DNA of 64,000 nt from Thiomicrorhabdus sediminis. GTDB lineage: Bacteria; Pseudomonadota; Gammaproteobacteria; Thiomicrospirales; Thiomicrospiraceae. Below are positions 8,901 through 15,870 of the stretch, in pieces. Position 1 is the stretch's first letter. Each line of letters opens with the position of its first letter. The stretch spans positions 1,937,630 through 2,001,629 of the forward strand of contig NZ_CP040602.1 in assembly GCF_005885815.1 (NCBI RefSeq), written 5' to 3'. Position numbers and translations under genes: made by a program. The notes below the pieces were generated by a model, which saw only the letters and a program-made list of their open reading frames with translations, was not told the DNA's origin and did no database searches.

Positions 8901-11643
8901 AGATCAGGTCTTCACTGATCGGTACCGTAATCGTTTCGGTGGTGTCTCCGGCGGCGAAGTTCAAGGTACCGCTTTGTGCCGTATAGTCCAGACCCGCGGT
9001 CGCACTACCGTCCGCCGTCGCATAGTCCACACTGACCGGGAACGCACTTGGGTTCGACAAGCTCACCGTGAAGGTCGCGGTTCCCGCGTCTTCATTTACC
9101 GTCACATCATCAATCGTGATAGTTGGTTCCGCATCGTTATCGACAATCGTACCCAGACCTTGCGCATCACTGATGGTCGCATTGCTTGGGTTGGTAAGGT
9201 TCACATCGAAGGTTTCATTGCCTTCATAGATCAGGTCTTCACTGATCGGTACCGTAATCGTTTCGGTGGTGTCTCCGGCGGCGAAGTTCAAGGTACCGCT
9301 TTGTGCCGTATAGTCCAGACCCGCGGTCGCACTGCCGTCCGCCGTCGCATAGTCCACACTGACCGGGAACGCACTTGGGTTCGACAAGCTCACCGTGAAG
9401 GTCGCGGTTCCCGCGTCTTCATTTACCGTCACATCATCAATCGTGATAGTTGGTTCCGCATCGTTATCGACAATCGTACCCAGACCTTGCGCATCACTGA
9501 TGGTCGCATTGCTTGGGTTGGTAAGGTTCACATCGAAGGTTTCATTGCCTTCATAGATCAGGTCTTCACTGATCGGTACCGTAATCGTTTCGGTGGTGTC
9601 TCCGGCGGCGAAGTTCAAGGTACCGCTTTGTGCCGTATAGTCCAGACCCGCGGTCGCACTACCGTCCGCCGTCGCATAGTCCACACTGACCGGGAACGCA
9701 CTTGGGTTCGACAAGCTCACCGTGAAGGTCGCGGTTCCCGCGTCTTCATTTACCGTCACATCATCGATTGTGATGGTCGGTTCCGCATCGTTATCGACAA
9801 TCGTACCCAGACCTTGCGCATCACTGATGGTCGCATTGCTTGGGTTGGTAAGGTTCACATCGAAGGTTTCATTGCCTTCATAGATCAGGTCTTCACTGAT
9901 CGGTACCGTAATCGTTTCGGTGGTGTCTCCGGCGGCGAAGTTCAAGGTACCGCTTTGTGCCGTATAGTCCAGACCCGCGGTCGCACTACCGTCCGCCGTC
10001 GCATAGTCCACACTGACCGGGAACGCACTTGGGTTCGACAAGCTCACCGTGAAGGTCGCGGTTCCCGCGTCTTCATTTACCGTCACATCATCGATTGTGA
10101 TGGTCGGTTCCGCATCGTTATCGACAATCGTACCCAGACCTTGCGGATCACTGATGGTCGCATTACTGGCATTGGTAAGGTTCACATCAAAGGTTTCATT
10201 GCCTTCATAGATCAGGTCTTCACTGATCGGTACCGTAATTGTTTCGGTGGTGTCTCCGGCGGCGAAGTTCAAGGTACCGCTTTGTGCCGTATAGTCCAGA
10301 CCCGCGGTCGCACTACCGTCCGCCGTCGCATAGTCCACACTGACCGGGAACGCACTTGGGTTCGACAAGCTCACCGTGAAGGTCGCGGTTCCCGCGTCTT
10401 CATTTACCGTCACATCATCAATCGTGATAGTTGGTTCCGCATCGTTATCGACAATCGTACCCAGACCTTGCGCATCACTGATGGTCGCATTGCTTGGGTT
10501 GGTAAGGTTCACATCGAAGGTTTCATTGCCTTCATAGATCAGGTCTTCACTGATCGGTACCGTAATCGTTTCGGTGGTGTCTCCGGCGGCGAAGTTCAAG
10601 GTACCGCTTTGTGCCGTATAGTCCAGACCCGCGGTCGCACTACCGTCCGCCGTCGCATAGTCCACACTGACCGGGAACGCACTTGGGTTCGACAAGCTCA
10701 CCGTGAAGGTCGCGGTTCCCGCGTCTTCATTTACCGTCACATCATCGATTGTGATGGTCGGTTCCGCATCGTTATCGACAATCGTACCCAGACCTTGCGC
10801 ATCACTGATGGTCGCATTGCTTGGGTTGGTAAGGTTCACATCGAAGGTTTCATTGCCTTCATAAATGGTGTCGGGACTGATTGGTACAGCAATTTGTTTT
10901 ACCGTTTCACCAGGGGCAAAAGTAAGAACACCGCTTACAGCAGTGTAATCAAGGCCAGCTGTCGCTGTTCCATCTGCAGTTGTGTAACTGACGGTAACGG
11001 TAGAAGTCGCTGCCTCACTCAAACTAACCGTAAATATCGCTGTCGCAGGTTGCTCTTCATTACCTTCTATTACTGTCACATCATCAATCGCAATACTTGG
11101 TATCACTTCATTAGCTACAGAAGCGTCTGTAGTAACCTGAATACTCTCTGTTGACAGAGGATCTGTTTGATATGAAATAGGCGTGACCGTTTCGACAACA
11201 CGTGCAACTTCAGGCACACCACCTTCTTCTTGATATTGAGCGCCTTCTTGCTCGGCAATACTCAATAGACGCAAGCTCATGGAACCGCCATCTCCACCCG
11301 CACCCGCACCCGCTGCGGTAGCTTCAAGATCTTCGGTTAAGTCACCACCGGCTTCCAATACCGCTAACACATCTGCAATGGATTGATCTTGAATCGTGTT
11401 ATCATCAACAGAAGCCACTTTTTCAGCGAGAATATTTTCTGTTAATAGAATGGATTGCTCTCCAGCGATGGTAACACTCTGTTGATCAGGAAGCTGCAAT
11501 ACAACTCGTCCCGTCACGCCGGTTATCAGGGTTTCGCCTTCATACAATTCCGCGCCAACATCCAGTAAACGGGTATTCCCCGACTCATCTCTGGCCAACA
11601 CTTCACCTTGTATTTCCAGAATCATTGCAACTACTGCTTTCAT
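5926..11643 (-). CDS. giant LapA-type Calx-beta adhesin secreted by type I secretion
   Basis: A surface adhesin of about 1905 residues. The N-terminal 105 residues (KAVVAMILEIQGEVLARDES) match the retention module of LapA-like adhesins, which plugs the TolC pore. T-A-A-G at 109-112, followed by a Gly/Ala linker, is the type of site cut by LapG. Residues about 185-1165 are nine Calx-beta domains: one divergent, then eight almost identical 109-residue copies. About 1165-1660 is less repetitive beta-rich sequence, about 1663-1780 is a domain beginning GFVAGLAYTT, and the tail is very acidic. I find no RTX nonapeptides (GGxGxDxL). There is no Sec signal, as expected for type I secretion. The start at 11643 is chosen because GGAGG (11649-11653) lies five bases upstream; in-frame ATG and GTG codons at 11655 and 11658 overlap that site. 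The export genes lie divergently upstream. Confidence 0.9.
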   Translation of the reverse strand: MKAVVAMILEIQGEVLARDESGNTRLLDVGAELYEGETLITGVTGRVVLQLPDQQSVTIAGEQSILLTENILAEKVASVDDNTIQDQSIADVLAVLEAGGDLTEDLEATAAGAGAGGDGGSMSLRLLSIAEQEGAQYQEEGGVPEVARVVETVTPISYQTDPLSTESIQVTTDASVANEVIPSIAIDDVTVIEGNEEQPATAIFTVSLSEAATSTVTVSYTTADGTATAGLDYTAVSGVLTFAPGETVKQIAVPISPDTIYEGNETFDVNLTNPSNATISDAQGLGTIVDNDAEPTITIDDVTVNEDAGTATFTVSLSNPSAFPVSVDYATADGSATAGLDYTAQSGTLNFAAGDTTETITVPISEDLIYEGNETFDVNLTNPSNATISDAQGLGTIVDNDAEPTITIDDVTVNEDAGTATFTVSLSNPSAFPVSVDYATADGSATAGLDYTAQSGTLNFAAGDTTETITVPISEDLIYEGNETFDVNLTNASNATISDPQGLGTIVDNDAEPTITIDDVTVNEDAGTATFTVSLSNPSAFPVSVDYATADGSATAGLDYTAQSGTLNFAAGDTTETITVPISEDLIYEGNETFDVNLTNPSNATISDAQGLGTIVDNDAEPTITIDDVTVNEDAGTATFTVSLSNPSAFPVSVDYATADGSATAGLDYTAQSGTLNFAAGDTTETITVPISEDLIYEGNETFDVNLTNPSNATISDAQGLGTIVDNDAEPTITIDDVTVNEDAGTATFTVSLSNPSAFPVSVDYATADGSATAGLDYTAQSGTLNFAAGDTTETITVPISEDLIYEGNETFDVNLTNPSNATISDAQGLGTIVDNDAEPTITIDDVTVNEDAGTATFTVSLSNPSAFPVSVDYATADGSATAGLDYTAQSGTLNFAAGDTTETITVPISEDLIYEGNETFDVNLTNPSNATISDAQGLGTIVDNDAEPTITIDDVTVNEDAGTATFTVSLSNPSAFPVSVDYATADGSATAGLDYTAQSGTLNFAAGDTTETITVPISEDLIYEGNETFDVNLTNPSNATISDAQGLGTIVDNDAEPTITIDDVTVNEDAGTATFTVSLSNPSAFPVSVDYATADGSATAGLDYTAQSGTLNFAAGDTTETITVPISEDLIYEGNETFDVNLTNPSNATISDAQGLGTIVDNDALTTAVSVDEDDISGASGNAGGTGDITPVTSGTITYDLNGESVDSIVLSTSVGGANGTGLSALDGTSIITVWDAATNTLIGYKSNAPLGSESDADYLVFTVAVSSITDSGASYDATLYQPIKHHELVAADDVEGSLSVVISAVISGDGGLSTSGSFDLTINDDTPVDFTATSTVVAPGETDVGIALNFEAGADSANPNGYVLDFSNYSDGGQVTTSDGQLLFYGSDFEPIMWSQVSPTQVQGTVSGVGAVFTLTVDGNTGSYTFSAVDGTFYVQNDITITPSNTDIQAGNDPVYGIVDLAGTETDIVVTGSAGDVNSNSLVFGTGNVYVNNGQTLTFDFYDDSTLNGGAASYDTSGLTDSEINNFVFNTVSVKSTPTFTVEAFDQNGDPVSVIVYDDNGTQVSTVVGGDTVVTAVEGAFYQVVGTDLYQQVVITGLTGADTGKNFSVKIDGVSNISEHDVVLSVDATAIDQDGDSAAGTITVGIDQDDVAGVTIGGQLIDGFVAGLAYTTSSGLSGFTAENGGFNYHLGDSVSFSIGNVLLGTVDSSRIADVMSDGKLFLQEIADIDLNVMDNQYVENMAVLLQSLDNNADAYDGIHISEAMHELFSDEQFDLANISGEELAGILESNGLTPVSVEDAMAHVEDMLIEHGAIDAAEDSLIDFSDDGLDYEVAAAESESDSGAESADIEPVELAEVVDDAEGEQVLSEGSDVAALDVPETQVPDETMQQIIDDQLNGDSTDT
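8148..10862 (-). repeat. tandem array of 327-bp Calx-beta-encoding repeats
   Basis: The marker GGTTCCGCAT recurs at 8471, 8798, 9125, 9452, 9779, 10106, 10433 and 10760, exactly 327 bp apart. This gives eight near-identical units plus about 100 bp of identity into the ninth, divergent unit. Differences are a few silent or conservative changes, except the unit at 10106-10433, which encodes TNASNATISDPQ in place of TNPSNATISDAQ. The period is divisible by three, so unit gain or loss keeps the reading frame. Confidence 0.97.
11308..11319 (-). other. LapG-type cleavage motif (Thr-Ala-Ala-Gly) in the adhesin
   Basis: Codons ACC GCA GCG GGT read T-A-A-G at residues 109-112 of the adhesin, between the retention module and a Gly/Ala-rich linker. 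In Pseudomonas LapA the periplasmic protease LapG cuts between the two alanines of the same motif at nearly the same distance from the N-terminus. Cleavage here is inferred. Confidence 0.75.
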
Positions 11644-11764
11644 GACAACCTCCATCACATTTGGCTTTGTTATCTACAGCTTAAATCCCCCCCAAATTTG
11701 CCGCATCGTACCAAAGTATGAATATGCATAAATTTATTTGATAACAGCTATTTATAATTCCTTA

Positions 11765-11792
11765 TTGCAAACTGCATTTTTTGGAGTATTCT
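11765..11792 (+). promoter_or_regulatory. candidate sigma-70 promoter for the tolC-ompA secretion operon
   Basis: TTGCAA (11765-11770) and TATTCT (11787-11792) are separated by 16 bp, which places the transcript start about 37 bp before the ATG at 11836. The -35 box is only a fair match. Confidence 0.4.
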
Positions 11793-11835
11793 GAAATTAC
11801 GAACCCTTATCTAGCAACTCCTTAAGGAGAATAGT

Positions 11836-13641
11836 ATGATTTACCCTACAGTCATTAAAACTACTAGAACCATATTATTCAGCTCGCTATTCCTACCTCT
11901 TGGCTTCATAAATGCCCATGCAGAAAGCACCACTTTACAACAAGCAATTACCGAAGCAATCGAAACCAATCCTGAGGTTCAAGCGGCTTGGCATAATTTT
12001 CTATCTTCGCAAGCAAACACCGAGCAAGCATCGGCAGAATACGGCCCTAGCGTAGATTTGTTCGCCGATTACAGTGTCCAGTTCCGAAGCAACTACACCA
12101 ATAAACATTTTGATGGCGCCAGTGGGCGCATCAGCCTGACACAGATGTTATATGACGGAAACCGAACCGAATACAACACTGAGGCCTTCAAAAACAATGA
12201 ACTGGTCCGCTATTTTGAACTGCTTTCCGCAGTAGAGAAAACCGGGTTGGATGCCTATATTGCTTATCAGGATGTTCTGCGTTATCGCGAATTGGCGATT
12301 CTGGCGCAAAAGAACTACAACAGCCACAAAGATGTTCAAGAAAAAATTCTTGCCGGGGTTGAAACCGGCTTCACACGAGGTGCGGATTTAGAACAGATAA
12401 ATGGTCGTTTAGCGCTTGCCGAGTCTAATTTACTCACCGAAAAAGCCAACTTACATGATGTCAGTGCCCGATACCTAAGAATCATTGGCAAAGTACCAAC
12501 CGTAGAGATGAGTAATGCGGATTTGGAATCTTCGCTTCTTCCGGGCAGCTTTGCGGATGTCATGGGAGTGGCCTATGAACACAATGCCAACTTCCATGCT
12601 GCACTGCGCAATACTCAGGCCAAGCGCTCCACCGTTCAGGTTGAACGTGCCGCGAATAAACCTCGTCTAGACTTAACCGCACAATACGGTGCCCGCACTT
12701 ATAACGACAACGGATTTGATGAAGATGTACAAGACGGCAAAATCGCTTTGGAATTCCGTTATAACCTCTATGACCACGGCAGAACCAGCTCGGCGATTAC
12801 CGGTGCAAAAGAAAATGTTTCCCGTGCACAATACTTGCGAGAGAAGGCTTGCGTCGATATGCGCCAAACACTACAAATTGCCTACAATGATGTCCAGAAA
12901 ATCAGTGATCAATTGCCAATCCTGACGCAACATAGAGACGCTTCGGATATGGTCAGAACCGCGTTTGCCGACCAATTTGCCATCAACCGTCGAACATTAT
13001 TGGATTTATTGGATACCGAGATTGAGTACTTCCAAGCCGGTAGAGCTTACACCAACTCGTTCTACGATCGTAATATCTCCGTTGCCAAGACTTTGGCGGA
13101 GATGGGAACCCTGCTGAGCAAACTGGAAATCACTCGTAATGGTCTACCAAACCTTGCCGATTTAGGTGCCGAGAAAATGGAAATCGTACCTGAAATGATG
13201 TGTCCACTGGTTGATGTTCCTAATATGGATATCGCCGCCCTTATCCCTAAAGAACCAAGCAAATTCGCCGCGCCTGAAGCGGATAATACCGAAGGTAACA
13301 CCTACCGCTTGGAAATCCAGTTCCAATACAACTCATCAGCAATTGATCCCAAATACAGTAACGATATTGCTGAGTTAGCACGTTTTATGGAGGATCATCC
13401 AGATACCGTTGTTGAAATTCGCGGACACGCTTCTTTAGAAGGCTCTGAAGTATACAACCAATGGTTGTCCGAACGTCGTGCGCAAGCCGTCGTAGATGAA
13501 CTGATCAATACTCACAATATTGATCCGAACCGTCTATCAAGTGTCGGTTTTGGTGAAACACAACCATTGATTGACGCCATGACGGCAGAAGCCCACAAAG
13601 CCAACCGCCGTATTGAAAGCAATATCAAAAACAAAGAGTAA
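11836..13641 (+). CDS. TolC-family type I secretion outer-membrane protein with C-terminal OmpA domain
   Basis: Outer-membrane channel of the adhesin exporter, 601 residues. A signal peptide ends near AHAES (residue 30). Residues about 30-430 are a TolC/LapE-like domain (TTLQQAITEAIETNPEV at the start, long helices and barrel strands). From about 488 to 601 there is an OmpA/MotB-type peptidoglycan-binding domain: FQYNSSAID, GHASLEGSEVYNQWLSERRA and NRRIE. TolC proteins normally lack this domain, so the pore may be anchored to the cell wall. The Asp usually found in the GHTD motif is replaced (GHAS), although LSERRA and NRRxE are kept. AAGGAG at 11823-11828 sets the start. It is divergent from the adhesin and first in the export operon. 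Confidence 0.9.
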   Translation: MIYPTVIKTTRTILFSSLFLPLGFINAHAESTTLQQAITEAIETNPEVQAAWHNFLSSQANTEQASAEYGPSVDLFADYSVQFRSNYTNKHFDGASGRISLTQMLYDGNRTEYNTEAFKNNELVRYFELLSAVEKTGLDAYIAYQDVLRYRELAILAQKNYNSHKDVQEKILAGVETGFTRGADLEQINGRLALAESNLLTEKANLHDVSARYLRIIGKVPTVEMSNADLESSLLPGSFADVMGVAYEHNANFHAALRNTQAKRSTVQVERAANKPRLDLTAQYGARTYNDNGFDEDVQDGKIALEFRYNLYDHGRTSSAITGAKENVSRAQYLREKACVDMRQTLQIAYNDVQKISDQLPILTQHRDASDMVRTAFADQFAINRRTLLDLLDTEIEYFQAGRAYTNSFYDRNISVAKTLAEMGTLLSKLEITRNGLPNLADLGAEKMEIVPEMMCPLVDVPNMDIAALIPKEPSKFAAPEADNTEGNTYRLEIQFQYNSSAIDPKYSNDIAELARFMEDHPDTVVEIRGHASLEGSEVYNQWLSERRAQAVVDELINTHNIDPNRLSSVGFGETQPLIDAMTAEAHKANRRIESNIKNKE

Positions 13642-13655
13642 TCATCAATACTCAA

Positions 13656-13695
13656 GGCAGGTAACCGAGATCATCGCTAGACTCGGTTACTTGCC
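13656..13695 (+). other. strong hairpin between the tolC-ompA and lapB-like genes
   Basis: A 14-bp stem, GGCAGGTAACCGAG (13656-13669) with CTCGGTTACTTGCC (13682-13695), has one G-U pair and a 12-base loop. No T run follows, so it is unlikely to be an intrinsic terminator. It may be an mRNA processing or stability element that sets different levels of channel and exporter. Confidence 0.65.
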
Positions 13696-13734
13696 ACTTA
13701 CCCATAATACTGATGAGTAGAAACTGTAGACGCT

Positions 13735-15870
13735 GTGACTGAAAAAATCATCAACGATCCTCTAACAGAATGTCTGTTAATCCTTTGTCGTTTTCATGAC
13801 AGAAACACGACTCGCGATAACCTTGTATCCGGATTACCCTTAAATAACGGTCAACTCAGTCCCTCACATTTTGAGCGCGCTGCTAAACGTGCCGATTTAG
13901 CGAGCAAGTTCGCCAAACGCAAATTAACCCAAATCAATAGCTCTTTGATGCCGGCGATACTGATTCTCAAGGATGACGATAACGCACAAAGCGCTTGTGT
14001 ATTACTTGCCGTCACAGACGGCAATGCCCAACTGATTTATCCCGACTTGCCCGACACCGTAGTGGAAAAGCCACTTTACCAGCTGGAAAGCGACTACAGC
14101 GGTCAAGTGATTTACGTTCGTCCCGAATTCCACTTCGATAGCCGTGCTACCCAGTTTACCCAAAACACTATGCACTGGTTTTGGGGGGTTATTAAAGAAA
14201 ATCACGGCTTATATCGAGATATCTTAATTGCCTCGATTTTTATCAATCTGTTTGCCATTGCCATGCCTTTATTTGTCATGAATGTCTATGACAGGGTTGT
14301 GCCTAACCATACCACTGAAACTCTGTGGATGCTGGCCATAGGTATCGGCTTGGTGATGTGCGCCGAACTCGCTTTACGGCTGGCAAGAAACTGGTTTATT
14401 GATTTAGGCGCCAACCGTGCCGACATCAAAATATCGGCTGAACTGCTTGAGCATGTCATGGGGCTGAAATTAAAAAATCGCCCAATCTCATCGGGCTCTT
14501 TTGTTTCCAATATCCAGTCATTTGAATCGATTCGCAACTTTATCGGCTCCTTGACCGTAGTAGCGCTGGTAGACCTGCCATTCGTACTGTTGTTTGCCAC
14601 CATCGTTGCCTTGATCAATATCTATCTGGTTATCCCCATACTGCTTGGCGCTTTGTTTTTACTGGTTTATGCCATGCTCGCACAACGCAAAATGCATAGC
14701 CTGTCGCTAGATGCCATGCAAGCCGGTTCGATGCGTAATGCCACTCTATATGATGGGATCGCCAATCTAGAAACCATAAAAAGCCTCAATATCGAAAGTA
14801 AAACTCAAACCGATTGGGAAAAAACCAATCTGTTTTTGACGCATAACGCAGCGAAAATGCGCTTAATTGCAGCCTCCATAACCCAAGGCGCTCACTGGAC
14901 ACAGCAGATTGTCGGCGTTAGCGTGATTATCATCGGGGTTTATTTAATAATTGAAGGCCAAATCAGCCAAGGGGCGTTGATTGCTTCCTATATGTTAAGT
15001 GTCAGGGCCATGTCGCCAATCAGCCAGACAGCCGGACTATTGTCTCAATATCACTATGCCGCGACCGCTTATGATTCTCTGGATAACCTAATGGCTTTGG
15101 AAACCGAGCGCGCCACCGATAAAGACTGGATATCACCGAATTTCGTCCGCGGTGAAATCGAATTCAAAAACGTCAATTTCCGTTATAGCGAAGAAGATGA
15201 ATATGTCCTAAAAGATGTCAGCTTCAAAATTCAACCGGGGGAAAGCATCGCTCTATTAGGACGCAACGGTTCCGGCAAATCCACTATCGAGAAATTGATT
15301 CTGGGCCTTTACGAACCGGAATCCGGTAGCGTCATGGTGGATGGCATCAATTTAAAGCACTTTGATCCAGCCGTATTACGTCGTCATATAGGTTATATGC
15401 CGCAAGAAAACACCTTGTTTTTCGGCACCCTAAAGGAAAACATCACTATCACCAACCCTTTTGTCAGCGATGAACAGATATTAAAGGTAACCAAGTTCTG
15501 TGGACTTAACAGCTTATTGCAAACACATTCGGCCGGTTTGGAATTACCCGTTGGTGAGCAGGGGCGCTTGCTTTCCGGAGGACAAAAGCAAGCGGTCGCC
15601 TTGGCACGCGCTTTAGTCGGTGAACCTCCGATTTTATTATTTGACGAGCCTACCGGTTCGTTTGACTATGCTTGTCGCAAAGACTTTGTGCAACGCGTGC
15701 CTGAGATCGCCAAAGGCAAAACCTTATTAATGATTACTCACAATATCAATTTGATTCAAAAAGCCAGTAGAGTTATGGTCATGGATAGCGGCAAGGTAAT
15801 CGCCGACGGACCGACTGAAACCGTACTTGAAGCTTTACGCCAAGGTCGTGTAGGGAGTTTGAAGGTATGA
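13735..15870 (+). CDS. type I secretion ABC transporter (LapB-like)
   Basis: Inner-membrane ATPase/permease of the adhesin exporter, 711 residues. The N-terminal 120 residues (DPLTECLLILCRFHDR) form a C39-peptidase-like domain without the usual catalytic Cys context, as in LapB/HlyB, where it binds the substrate without cutting it. A six-helix ABC membrane domain spans about 150-440. The ATPase has Walker A GRNGSGKS near 509-516, the signature LSGGQ near 612 and Walker B ILLFDEP near 633-639. The start is a GTG with no clear ribosome-binding site, chosen because the family N-terminus begins here. It lies 93 bp after the tolC-ompA gene, behind a hairpin, and its last codons overlap the next gene by ATGA, implying translational coupling. 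Confidence 0.93.
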   Translation: MTEKIINDPLTECLLILCRFHDRNTTRDNLVSGLPLNNGQLSPSHFERAAKRADLASKFAKRKLTQINSSLMPAILILKDDDNAQSACVLLAVTDGNAQLIYPDLPDTVVEKPLYQLESDYSGQVIYVRPEFHFDSRATQFTQNTMHWFWGVIKENHGLYRDILIASIFINLFAIAMPLFVMNVYDRVVPNHTTETLWMLAIGIGLVMCAELALRLARNWFIDLGANRADIKISAELLEHVMGLKLKNRPISSGSFVSNIQSFESIRNFIGSLTVVALVDLPFVLLFATIVALINIYLVIPILLGALFLLVYAMLAQRKMHSLSLDAMQAGSMRNATLYDGIANLETIKSLNIESKTQTDWEKTNLFLTHNAAKMRLIAASITQGAHWTQQIVGVSVIIIGVYLIIEGQISQGALIASYMLSVRAMSPISQTAGLLSQYHYAATAYDSLDNLMALETERATDKDWISPNFVRGEIEFKNVNFRYSEEDEYVLKDVSFKIQPGESIALLGRNGSGKSTIEKLILGLYEPESGSVMVDGINLKHFDPAVLRRHIGYMPQENTLFFGTLKENITITNPFVSDEQILKVTKFCGLNSLLQTHSAGLELPVGEQGRLLSGGQKQAVALARALVGEPPILLFDEPTGSFDYACRKDFVQRVPEIAKGKTLLMITHNINLIQKASRVMVMDSGKVIADGPTETVLEALRQGRVGSLKV

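Noticed and set aside
8148..10862. CRISPR-like regular repeats
   Set aside because: Units are 327 bp, coding, contiguous and without unique spacers. They encode Calx-beta domains.
8179..11154. A 991-codon open frame on the plus strand across the Calx-beta repeats
   Set aside because: It is the antisense of the adhesin. The 327-bp period is a multiple of three and the unit has no stop in that frame, so the frame stays open through all copies. Its product is an Arg-rich repeat with no recognisable fold.
11687..11693. Run of seven C residues (G on the minus strand) 44 bases upstream of the adhesin start, as a phase-variation tract
   Set aside because: Seven bases is short for slippage-driven switching and it lies outside the coding frame and any promoter spacer I can place. 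Worth a glance in other strains but not supported.
11686..11735. Sigma-54-like pattern (TGGTACG, then GGCAA) upstream of the adhesin on the minus strand
   Set aside because: The GG-to-GC spacing is off by one from the required ten bases and the -12 element lacks TTGC, so it is not a credible sigma-54 promoter.
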